Of a DNA stretch of 20,044 bases, positions 14,646 through 20,044 are shown one piece after another. Source of the stretch: a virus; IMG/VR virus record IMGVR_UViG_3300049456_000079, positions 1 through 20,044 of that record; one strand, written 5' to 3'. Within the stretch, counting starts at the first letter, position 1, and each line of letters opens with the position of its first letter. A model generated the notes under the pieces. It saw only the letters and a list, made by a program, of their open reading frames with translations, was not told the origin of the DNA and searched no databases. The position numbers and the translations under genes are program-made.

Positions 14646-15329
14646 ATGAGAACAGGCGTCGCACTCACCTTCACCGCTCACAACATCGAGCTACCCGACG
14701 GCTCGGAAACACTGCCGGGCACCGAGCTCATCGCGAGGAACGGCATCTGCCGGGCGGCGCTGCGGGACCTCGAGCTAGTTCGCGGGTATCCGCCGACGGT
14801 CGCTGACCTGGGCTGCCTGGAGGGAGGTTACGCCGCGGCCTTCGCACGGGCGGGCTACCGCACTTTCGCGTACGAGGCTCGGACCGAGAACTACCTGTGC
14901 TGCAAGTACGTCGCCGAGCAGCTGGCGATGCCCGATCTCCTCCAGTTCTTCCAGGCGGACGTGCGCGAGATCATGGGCGTGCGCGTGTGGGACGCGGTGT
15001 TCTGCTGCGGGTTGCTCTATCACCTCGACAACCCGGTGGCGTTCCTGAACCAGCTCGGCAAGTCGACGCGACGGCTGCTGATCTTGCAGACCCACTACTC
15101 GACGCGTCCGGACGCCGAGCATGAGGGCCGCCGCGGCCACTGGTACGAAGAGGGCAACACCCGGTGGTCATCGTGGCAGAACAAGCGGTCGTTCTGGCTG
15201 ACGAAAAAGGACCTGATGGCGGCGATGCGCGACGTCGGGTTCAACCTGGTCTTCGAGCAGTTCGACTACCTCGACGACATGACGGCCGAGGGGGAAGCTC
15301 GCGGCATGTTCGTGGGGGTCAAAGTCTGA
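14646..15329 (+). CDS. Class I SAM-dependent methyltransferase (CmoB/TylF-like core)
   Basis: The ATG at 14646 gives 227 residues. Motif I is VADLGCLEGGYA (52-63), the acidic strand-2 end is AYEART (75-80), QADV (103-106) carries the adenine-contact Asp, and DAVFCCGLLYHLDNP (116-130) is the 'GxLYHL' block shared with CmoB/mo5U34-type enzymes. Trp/Arg-rich SFWLTKKDLMAAM follows, then a C-terminal beta strand ending MFVGVKV. A tRNA or sugar target cannot be separated from sequence; position next to the repeat protein and GT genes favours a glycan or appendage target. TAAGCT lies seven bases before the ATG. Confidence 0.87.
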   Translation: MRTGVALTFTAHNIELPDGSETLPGTELIARNGICRAALRDLELVRGYPPTVADLGCLEGGYAAAFARAGYRTFAYEARTENYLCCKYVAEQLAMPDLLQFFQADVREIMGVRVWDAVFCCGLLYHLDNPVAFLNQLGKSTRRLLILQTHYSTRPDAEHEGRRGHWYEEGNTRWSSWQNKRSFWLTKKDLMAAMRDVGFNLVFEQFDYLDDMTAEGEARGMFVGVKV

Positions 15330-15399
15330 CGCTTCCGTTATGCTGATGGTGTCAGCCTGTGGCCTTGCGGAGCCGGGTTCCCGTATGAAGGGATCTACG

Positions 15400-15633
15400 G
15401 TGGCTACTGAGTGGCAAGAGAAGATGCGATCCATCGGCTACCTGTCCAAGGGCCGAACGCGGAACCGTGAGGTGTCCGGCCGCGCGCACCCCGACTCCGG
15501 CAAGCCGTACAAGTCGACCACCGACGAGAACGGCACCGTGATCACCGAGCACTCTGACCCGGGTAGCGGAGTGTCATGCCGCCAGGATGCCGAGGTTCAC
15601 CCGGACACTGTGAATGTGACGGTGTTCCCATGA
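15400..15633 (+). CDS. Small phage protein, 77 aa
   Basis: I chose GTG 15400 because AAGGGA (15388-15393) is spaced correctly; ATG 15385 is possible but has no good ribosome site. The 77 residues contain SIGYLSKGRTRNREVSGR, then HPDSGKPYKSTTDENGTVITEH and SCRQDAEVHPDTVNVTV. The VITEH block echoes MSVITEHADG of 7808-8224, and both genes lie upstream of a MAW-family gene, so a distant relation is possible. The 70 bases before it hold no ORF that I can support. Its stop overlaps the next ATG. Confidence 0.6.
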   Translation: MATEWQEKMRSIGYLSKGRTRNREVSGRAHPDSGKPYKSTTDENGTVITEHSDPGSGVSCRQDAEVHPDTVNVTVFP

Positions 15634-15905
15634 GCGAGCAGAGCAGGGCGATCTTCGAGAAGGCGCTGTACCAGGACTTCCCGCGGAACGGCAACGCTGA
15701 GGCCCTGCTCGCCGCGGCGTACGGCCACATCGGGGCATCCCGTCGGCTCGAGGTGATTCTCGAGGAGTACAACGAGGCGATGGAGGGTCATCCCCGGCAC
15801 ACCCCCGAGCAGGCTGTCGCCGCGCAGGAGATCGCCGACGAGCTAGTTCCCGTCCGGGCCGCGCACGCGGTCGTCGAAGGCTACGTGCCGCGAACGGAAG
15901 AGTGA
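15630..15905 (+). CDS. Small helical protein, 91 aa, unknown
   Basis: The ATG at 15630 overlaps the previous TGA (ATGA). The sequence is helical and acidic: SRAIFEKALYQDFP, ALLAAAYGHIGASRRLEVILEEYNEAMEG, and EQAVAAQEIADELVPVRAAHAVV. No known domain is seen. It sits four bases before the second MAW gene. Confidence 0.6.
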   Translation: MSEQSRAIFEKALYQDFPRNGNAEALLAAAYGHIGASRRLEVILEEYNEAMEGHPRHTPEQAVAAQEIADELVPVRAAHAVVEGYVPRTEE

Positions 15906-15909
15906 CGCT

Positions 15910-16404
15910 GTGGCTTGGACTGAATCGGGTCTGTTCTACCCGACGATGCGCGACCTGCTGAAGGGCGCCCTCACGTCGGTGAACTGGCTTACCACGACCA
16001 ACAAAATGTCTCTGGCTAGCAACTCAGCCACCCCCGACTTCTTCGGCACCACCGACCCGTCCACCTGGACGAGTACGGCCGAAGTTGTAAGCTCAGCTGG
16101 CAACTGGACTTCTTCAGGAGGAGTTGCGTTCTCAGCCTTGGGAGCGGGCAGCACCTCGATCGCCCCGGCTTTCAGTCATACTGGTCCAGGCCCGTCAACA
16201 CTGGTATATTCAGCCAGCAACGTGTCGGTCGCCACAACCACTATTACCGGCGCTTTCGGCGCCTACCTGTATGCGGCTGCGCAAAGCCCGGCGGCGATGT
16301 ACCTCGGGATCTGGTTTGGCGGCTCTGGAGTTACCACGGTGGCGGGCACGTTTGCAGTTACGTGGAACGCGAGCGGCATCATGACACTACAGTGCGCAGC
16401 GTGA
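15910..16404 (+). CDS. Virion-type protein of the 'MAW' family (copy 2)
   Basis: The start is GTG at 15910, giving 164 residues. It begins (M)AWTESGLFYPTMRDLLKG, then LASNSATPDFFG, VVSSAGNWTSSGGVAF and ends TFAVTWNASGIMTLQ, matching copy 1 (8290-8829) in order. It is beta-like and Gly/Ser/Thr-rich. Third positions are slightly more A/T than in neighbours, as in recently acquired or diverged sequence. It is probably a capsid-associated protein. The gene after it is a tiny ORF and then the connector. Confidence 0.7.
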   Translation: MAWTESGLFYPTMRDLLKGALTSVNWLTTTNKMSLASNSATPDFFGTTDPSTWTSTAEVVSSAGNWTSSGGVAFSALGAGSTSIAPAFSHTGPGPSTLVYSASNVSVATTTITGAFGAYLYAAAQSPAAMYLGIWFGGSGVTTVAGTFAVTWNASGIMTLQCAA

Positions 16405-16410
16405 TGTGGG

Positions 16411-16536
16411 ATGGATAGTCGGTACGGAGTGGAGCGGTGGGTTACGTATTGGCGCGGGATGGCACGGCTGGTCGGTTTGGCTAGTTATCCGTCTTACTAC
16501 CGGAGTCTCTTCCAGTATAGAGGAGCCGTAGAGTGA
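16411..16536 (+). CDS. Tiny ORF, 41 aa, coupled to the connector gene
   Basis: The ATG at 16411 opens a 41-residue frame rich in Arg, Tyr and Trp (DSRYGVERWVTYWRGMARL, YPSYYRSLFQYRG). Its TGA overlaps the GTG of the connector gene (GTGA), the same junction used throughout the window. No clear ribosome site is seen and the third-position G/C is modest. It fills an otherwise empty 128-base gap. It may be translated, or may be a chance frame. Confidence 0.4.
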   Translation: MDSRYGVERWVTYWRGMARLVGLASYPSYYRSLFQYRGAVE

Positions 16537-17672
16537 CCGCGACAGTTCTGTATGACAATGTTAATCAGCTCGCCTTCCTCACCAACGTCTTCCACAACAG
16601 CGCCGGCGCCGCAGCCGACCCTACCACGATCAGCTGCATCGTGACCGACCCGTCCGGCAACGCGATCACTCACACTTACCTGGGCGCCTCGCCGTCCGAC
16701 ATCACCAAGCCGCTGATCGGCAACTACGCCCTTTCCGTGTCGTGCTTCCCCAACGTCGCGAACATCGACGGCATGTGGTCGTTCGAATGGGTTGGAACCG
16801 GCACGCAGGTAGTCGACAACGTGGCGCCCGGCACCTTCCGGGTGTTCGCCCCGCCTTCCCCCAATCTGTATTGCGGGCTCGAGGAATTGAAGGACCGCCT
16901 CGGCCTCGCCGATCACACGGACGACTACGCAGCCGAGCAGGCGATCCAGGCGGCTAGCTCGTGGATCAACGAGTACTGCGGCCAGCACTTCTACCGGATT
17001 ACCGAAACAAGAACTTTTGTGCCGCACAGCCTGCTGGTGGTGAACATCGACCCGCTGATCTCAGTCAGCGCGTTCAACGTCGACACGACCGGCAACGGCA
17101 CCTTTGACCAGTCCTGGGTGCAAGGACCTGACTACCAGCTCTACCAGGGCGAGGACCGCTACAACCTGAACGCGGCCGGGGTGCAGCGACCGTTCAAGAA
17201 GGCGCAGGTCGTCCAGTCCGGCAAGTGGTTCCCGTTCCTCTACCCGTACGCGCACCGCGACCGGGTGCAGATCGTCGGAACGTGGGGCTGGCCGTCGGTG
17301 CCTCCCCCGGTATCCCAGGCAACGCTGGTGCTGGCCGCGCAGTGGTTCAAGGAAAAGGACGCACCGCTGGGCGTTGCCGGGGTGGCTGATTACGGTGTGA
17401 TCAAGGTCCAGACTAATCCCTGGGTGGTGGAGATGCTCCGGCCCTTTATCAACGTGAAGTTCAAGGTTGGATGTTTACAGGTTAAGCAAGTATGCTATGG
17501 GGTATGTGCATACACCCGAACTGTCCCCGCGACGACCTCAAGACCCTGGATTACTGCTCTGCGCACTACCAGCGTCTCAGAGCAGGCAAAGATATGGACA
17601 ACCCTCCGGTACGTCTGTATCAAGAAAAGGGTCGTAGGTTCTGCACTGTGGGGGACTGCAATAGACCGATAG
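16533..17672 (+). CDS. Head-tail connector (gp6-like adaptor) with N-terminal Ig-like domain; 3' end disrupted
   Basis: GTG 16533 is chosen on GAGGAG (16520-16525). Residues 1-107 are a small beta domain (TISCIVTDPSGNAITHTY, NYALSVSCFPNV, WSFEWVGTG) of the kind often a separate phage protein. Residues 113-314 match gp6-like head-tail connectors: YCGLEELKDRLGLAD, then AIQAASSWINEYCGQHF, RDRVQIVGTWGWPSVPP and ATLVLAAQWFKEKDAP. They would bridge portal and tail. The natural end seems to be ...VKFKVG near 17470. From there the frame continues 65 residues across an inserted HNH endonuclease gene, so the last part is probably not native. A stop in the reconstructed gene would be VGV then TGA (18044-18046). 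Confidence 0.85.
   Translation: MTATVLYDNVNQLAFLTNVFHNSAGAAADPTTISCIVTDPSGNAITHTYLGASPSDITKPLIGNYALSVSCFPNVANIDGMWSFEWVGTGTQVVDNVAPGTFRVFAPPSPNLYCGLEELKDRLGLADHTDDYAAEQAIQAASSWINEYCGQHFYRITETRTFVPHSLLVVNIDPLISVSAFNVDTTGNGTFDQSWVQGPDYQLYQGEDRYNLNAAGVQRPFKKAQVVQSGKWFPFLYPYAHRDRVQIVGTWGWPSVPPPVSQATLVLAAQWFKEKDAPLGVAGVADYGVIKVQTNPWVVEMLRPFINVKFKVGCLQVKQVCYGVCAYTRTVPATTSRPWITALRTTSVSEQAKIWTTLRYVCIKKRVVGSALWGTAIDR
17467..17496 (+). promoter_or_regulatory. Candidate leaderless promoter of the HNH gene
   Basis: TTGGAT (17467-17472), an 18-base spacer and TATGCT (17491-17496) lie seven bases before ATG 17504. This geometry suits a leaderless actinobacterial transcript and decides the HNH start. Confidence 0.4.
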
Positions 17673-18037
17673 ATAGCTGGGGTATGTGCCTACCTCATCG
17701 GGCTCGGTGGAACCGGGGTATCCGAGGAGAAGCCCTCGAGAAGCCCATCAGACCCATGAAGGTCAAGGACGGGACTGGAACCATCGATGCTGCTGGTTAC
17801 AGAGTTATCAGTGTAAACGGCAAGGCGAAAAAAGAACACAGGCACGTGATGGAGCAGATGCTCGGCCGCAGTCTACTGCCTCGCGAAGAGGTTCATCATA
17901 GGAACGGCGTGCGCGCTGACAACCGACCAGCTAACCTAGAGCTGTGGAGCACGTCTCAGCCCCCTGGTCAGCGGGTAGAGGACAAGACCGCATGGGCGAT
18001 CGAATGGATTCGCGTATACGCTCCGGAAAGGCTGGTG
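17469..18037 (+). mobile_element. HNH endonuclease gene inserted at the 3' end of the connector gene
   Basis: The segment between ...AAGGTTGG and ...GGGGTCTGATG carries almost only the HNH ORF and its promoter, with visibly lower G/C than either side. Joining the flanks gives ...K-V-G-V-stop overlapping the next ATG, like other junctions. The segment is too compact for a group I intron, so it is best read as a free-standing homing endonuclease insertion. Ends are approximate. Confidence 0.45.
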
Positions 18038-18046
18038 GGGGTCTGA
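17504..18046 (+). CDS. HNH homing endonuclease (HNH_3 family) with two N-terminal Cys/His modules
   Basis: I chose ATG 17504 because of the promoter geometry; ATG 17492 adds four residues (MLWG). The 180 residues begin with C-x4-C ... C-x2-H (MCIHPNC, YCSAHYQRLRAGK) and a second, similar module (CTVGDC, GMCLPHRARW), each probably a zinc-binding DNA-contact element. The catalytic HNH_3 core is EHRHVMEQMLG, EVHHRNGVRADNRPANLELW: His-His, the Asn of DNR and the final Asn in NLELW. C-terminal ERLVGV ends at the connector's likely native stop. Such enzymes copy their own gene into empty sites. Lower G/C and different codons support mobility. Confidence 0.9.
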   Translation: MCIHPNCPRDDLKTLDYCSAHYQRLRAGKDMDNPPVRLYQEKGRRFCTVGDCNRPIDSWGMCLPHRARWNRGIRGEALEKPIRPMKVKDGTGTIDAAGYRVISVNGKAKKEHRHVMEQMLGRSLLPREEVHHRNGVRADNRPANLELWSTSQPPGQRVEDKTAWAIEWIRVYAPERLVGV

Positions 18047-18129
18047 TGCGAGTTCTCACCACGCTGAACGCCTTCCAGATCATCCCGATCGTCAACGTCT
18101 CGAGTGCGAAGCCGCGGCCCCGGAAATGA
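18046..18129 (+). CDS. Tiny ORF, 27 aa
   Basis: The ATG at 18046 overlaps the stop (TGATG) of the HNH gene, which is also the reconstructed connector stop. The peptide is a hydrophobic MRVLTTLNAFQIIPIVNV followed by SSAKPRPRK. Its TGA overlaps the next ATG. It is either a real coupled micro-protein or a chance frame; no family is known. Confidence 0.4.
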   Translation: MRVLTTLNAFQIIPIVNVSSAKPRPRK

Positions 18130-18758
18130 GCCCGAGATCCCCAGCTCAGGTCAAGGCCGGGAAGGCGTTCGCGGCGGGGGGCCGGGCGGCGCAGGCCAAG
18201 GCCAGGAAGAATCCGAGAACGCGCCAGGCCATGAACGCCAAGCGCACCGCCACGACCGCCAACCACCGGCGGCGGGGCAAGGTAAACCCGGTGAAGCCTA
18301 CAAAGCGCACGGCGATAATCACCGACGCCGACTTCCGGATGGAGGCCGACCCACTCCCCGGCTGGTCGTGGCTGATGGCGTGCAATGACGTCGCCCCCAC
18401 CTGCGCCGCCGCCGCGGTCGCCAACCACCTGCTGGCCTACACCGGCCTGCGGATGACCGACGAAGACATCATGAGCCTGCACAACATGGCCGGCGGCGAC
18501 GACGGCGCGAGCATCGAGGCGGTGCTCGAGACTATCCAGAGCCACCGGAGTTGCTTCGGCGCCGCTAGCAAGGCGTACCTTTCTACCTTCACGCGGACCG
18601 ACAGCGACGTGATCGTGGCCGGGCTGGTCGTGGGGGTGAGGCTGCAGCACGCTGGGCACGCCGTGGTGTCCACCTCCCGCGGCATGGTCAGCTGGGGCCG
18701 GGTCATGCCGTTCGAGGGCACTCCCGAAGAGGCCTGGGCGTTGGAGTGGCTGCGGTGA
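18126..18758 (+). CDS. Possible papain/C39-like cysteine peptidase-fold protein with basic N-terminus
   Basis: The ATG at 18126 overlaps the previous TGA. Residues 1-62 are rich in Lys, Arg and Ala (repeated QAKA, RKNPRTRQAMNAKR), which suggests nucleic-acid or scaffold contact. From residue 78, GWSWLMACNDVAPTCAAAAVANHLL has Cys93 at the head of a helix and Asn87 six residues before it, the spacing of the oxyanion residue and Cys in papain-like enzymes. A His (HAGHAVV, His178) and SWGRVMP follow. This fits a C39/papain-like fold, as seen in some actinobacterial phage proteins. The catalytic third residue is not obvious, so activity is uncertain. Roles could be capsid maturation or host-factor cleavage. 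Confidence 0.6.
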   Translation: MSPRSPAQVKAGKAFAAGGRAAQAKARKNPRTRQAMNAKRTATTANHRRRGKVNPVKPTKRTAIITDADFRMEADPLPGWSWLMACNDVAPTCAAAAVANHLLAYTGLRMTDEDIMSLHNMAGGDDGASIEAVLETIQSHRSCFGAASKAYLSTFTRTDSDVIVAGLVVGVRLQHAGHAVVSTSRGMVSWGRVMPFEGTPEEAWALEWLR

Positions 18759-19165
18759 GGCGGGGTCCGGCGACGATCATCCTCGCCGTCCTCGGGGCGC
18801 TGGCGTACGGGATCTACCTGTGGAACACGATGCACTTTCACCTCGGCTACTGGCTGCAGGTGCACACCGGCACGGTCAACGAGCCCGGTCCCTACTACGG
18901 GTTCTTCTCCGGGTTCGGCTCGGACATCGCCGAGGTGACGCTGCTCGGCGGGGTCGTCGTGGTCGGCCGCCGGTTCAACTGCCACACCACGCACTGCTGG
19001 CGTATCGGCCGTCACCACGTAGCGGGCGGCCAGTACCTGATCTGCGGGAAGCACTTCCGCGAGGTGACCTGCGCGCCGAAGAAAACCACCGTCAAACATC
19101 TGCAGGAAGCTCATGAAGCGCACCGGGACTTGCTAGGATGCCAGCATGATCGCCCTGGAGCCTGA
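18755..19165 (+). CDS. Two-helix membrane protein with Cys/His metal-ligand cluster
   Basis: The start is GTG at 18755, overlapping the previous TGA, and gives 136 residues. TM1 is about 7-24 (TIILAVLGALAYGIYL), TM2 about 57-72 (IAEVTLLGGVVVVG). Next come Cys76, Cys81, Cys97 and His100 (NCHTTHCW, ICGKHF), a probable zinc site on the same side as the C-terminus. The combination PYYGFFSGFGSDIAEVTLLGG plus CH..GCWR.G is familiar to me from actinobacterial phage structural regions. The function is unknown; a role in membrane docking or DNA passage is only a guess. The 3' end overlaps the next gene by 20 bases. Confidence 0.72.
   Translation: MRRGPATIILAVLGALAYGIYLWNTMHFHLGYWLQVHTGTVNEPGPYYGFFSGFGSDIAEVTLLGGVVVVGRRFNCHTTHCWRIGRHHVAGGQYLICGKHFREVTCAPKKTTVKHLQEAHEAHRDLLGCQHDRPGA
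19134..19139 (+). promoter_or_regulatory. Candidate extended -10 for leaderless gene 19146
   Basis: TGC-TAGGAT ends six bases before ATG 19146. An extended -10 at that distance fits a leaderless start, but no good -35 is seen, so the assignment is weak. Confidence 0.25.
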
Positions 19166-19376
19166 GCTCCGTCTATCCGAGCATTACGGCGGCTACCGGA
19201 CGGACTGGTACTGCGACCCTCCGCTTCCAAGTCAGGGGTTCTTTGTTAAGGACGAGTACTGGTACACCGACGGCCACATCGCGGTGCGGAACATCTACCG
19301 GATCGAGCTGGTGGAGCCGGTGCGGCATTGCGTTTACGGAGATCTCATCGTGCGGGTGCTATCGTGGCCGACGTAA
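19146..19376 (+). CDS. Small phage protein, 76 aa, unknown
   Basis: ATG 19146 opens 76 residues of beta-like sequence: RLSEHYGGYRTDWYCDPP, FFVKDEYWYTDGHIAVRNIYRIEL, then DLIVRVLSWPT. It overlaps the preceding gene by 20 bases and the following one by 13. It stands just before the tail terminator, where head-closure proteins usually lie, so it may be a small head-tail component. I do not recognise it. Confidence 0.6.
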   Translation: MIALEPELRLSEHYGGYRTDWYCDPPLPSQGFFVKDEYWYTDGHIAVRNIYRIELVEPVRHCVYGDLIVRVLSWPT

Positions 19377-19786
19377 GCGCGATCCGCGTGGCGCTCGCGA
19401 ACCAGATCACCACCGTGACCGGGATGCGCACGCTGGCCGAGGCGAAGGACCAGATTTCCCCTCCCGTAGCGGTGATCCTGCCGGGCCAGCCGTTCGTCAC
19501 CTACGGATTGACCATGGACGGCGCGTTCTCGGTGAACTTGAGAGTCCTGCTGATCATCTCCGACGCCGGGCCGAACGAGAAGGTACAAAGGGCGCTCGAC
19601 GCCTACCTTGGCTCCGGCTCTGGGGTCAGCGCGAGCAGCATCGCTAACGCCCTCCGGGCCGATCCCACCCTCGGCGGGGTAGTGCATTTCGCCGAGACAA
19701 TCTCAGTCGGAAACTACAACAGGCTCGAGTACGCCGGCCTGCCCTACTTTGGCGCCCGGCTTGAGGTTCAGATAGGGGCGATATGA
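19364..19786 (+). CDS. Tail terminator-like protein
   Basis: I chose GTG 19364 (V/M-ADVSAIRVALANQ) since residues from the longer ORF (19328) are Arg-rich and overlap the previous gene. The 140 residues hold AIRVALANQITTVTGMRTLAEAKDQISPPVAVILPGQP, then a beta pattern (FSVNLRVLLIISDAGPNEKVQRALDAYL), an SSIANALRADPTLGGVV helix and RLEYAGLPYFGARLEVQI. That order matches the tail-terminator/tail-completion family of actinobacterial siphoviruses, which ends the tail tube at the head interface. Position after the connector supports it. The stop overlaps the next ATG. Confidence 0.75.
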   Translation: MADVSAIRVALANQITTVTGMRTLAEAKDQISPPVAVILPGQPFVTYGLTMDGAFSVNLRVLLIISDAGPNEKVQRALDAYLGSGSGVSASSIANALRADPTLGGVVHFAETISVGNYNRLEYAGLPYFGARLEVQIGAI

Positions 19787-20044
19787 GCAGTCAGAAGTAC
19801 AGTGGGGAAGACCTGCCGGAAGAGGTTCAGCTGCGTCTCCTGCGACGCACTAACGCCGAACAGGACCGTTACACCAACCTTGCCCGGATCGCGGACTCGC
19901 TAGAGCGCATCGCCGACACACTCGGCGAGGACGATAAGCCGGCCGAGGTCGACTTGAGGCGCATCGCTAAAATGCTCGGCAAGGACAAGTCGCTCCTCTC
20001 GCGTCTGCGGGCATGGGCTCGGAGCGTACTTCGCAGGGTCCTGT
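19783..20044 (+). CDS. Helical charged protein, 3' end outside window (partial)
   Basis: ATG 19783 overlaps the terminator stop (ATGA), and the frame is open to the window end (87 residues). The sequence is strongly charged and helical: SGEDLPEEVQLRLLRRTNAE, YTNLARIADSLERIADTLGEDD, then LRRIAKMLGKDKSLLSRLRAWARS. The heptad-like LARIADSLERIADTLG part suggests a coiled coil. Its position, after the tail terminator, is commonly taken by the major tail protein, but this sequence does not look like one. No family is assigned. Confidence 0.6.
   Translation, partial: MSSQKYSGEDLPEEVQLRLLRRTNAEQDRYTNLARIADSLERIADTLGEDDKPAEVDLRRIAKMLGKDKSLLSRLRAWARSVLRRVL

Noticed and set aside
17469-18037. Group I intron carrying the HNH gene
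   Set aside because: Only about 35 bases lie outside the HNH ORF, far too few for a group I ribozyme core.

Overview
The window is a GC-rich, single-strand (+) gene array of a tailed dsDNA phage (or prophage) whose host is most likely an actinobacterium. The evidence is high G/C at third codon positions, frequent GTG starts, start/stop overlaps of four bases (ATGA or GTGA) at most junctions, and proteins typical of actinobacterial phages: a gp6-like head-tail connector, a tail-terminator-like protein, an HNH_3 endonuclease, a two-helix Zn-ligand membrane protein, and two 'MAW...' virion-type proteins. No rRNA, tRNA, CRISPR array, integrase, reverse transcriptase or host housekeeping gene was seen. 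Composition was judged by eye, not computed.

Layout. (1) 1-7641: a glycan-enzyme block. It holds two paralogous glycosyltransferase-like genes (1-615 partial; 1224-1886) flanking a signal-peptide collagen-like gene of lower GC, then a GT-A-like protein, a methyltransferase, a 38-aa membrane peptide, a PLD-family nuclease/phosphodiesterase, a GT2, a GT4, an RmlB-like sugar-nucleotide dehydratase/epimerase, a second methyltransferase and small unknowns. (2) 7638-8829: small phage proteins, a candidate promoter and hairpin, and the first MAW protein. (3) 8831-15329: a GT-methyltransferase fusion, two small virion-type proteins, an 1185-residue highly repetitive appendage-like protein and a fourth methyltransferase domain. 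(4) 15400-20044: the conserved head-tail completion region: small proteins, the second MAW protein, an Ig-like/connector fusion interrupted at its 3' end by an HNH endonuclease gene, a possible papain-like protein, a 2-TM protein, a tail terminator and a gene cut by the window edge.

How it may work together (inference): sugar-nucleotide production (epimerase), transfer (GT2, GT4, GT-A-like, two GT-like paralogues, GT-MT fusion) and methyl capping (four SAM methyltransferase domains in all) are encoded beside Ala/Gly/Thr/Ser-rich virion-type proteins. This fits a system that builds methylated glycans on the phage's own appendages, or on the host surface, and sits just upstream of the connector genes.

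Three ORFs (4539-5993, 8831-10273, 7808-8224) run far into the next gene in another frame. In the first two, one extra base in a short homopolymer would restore the usual 4-base stop/start overlap, so these are probably frameshifts or sequence errors rather than true long overlaps.
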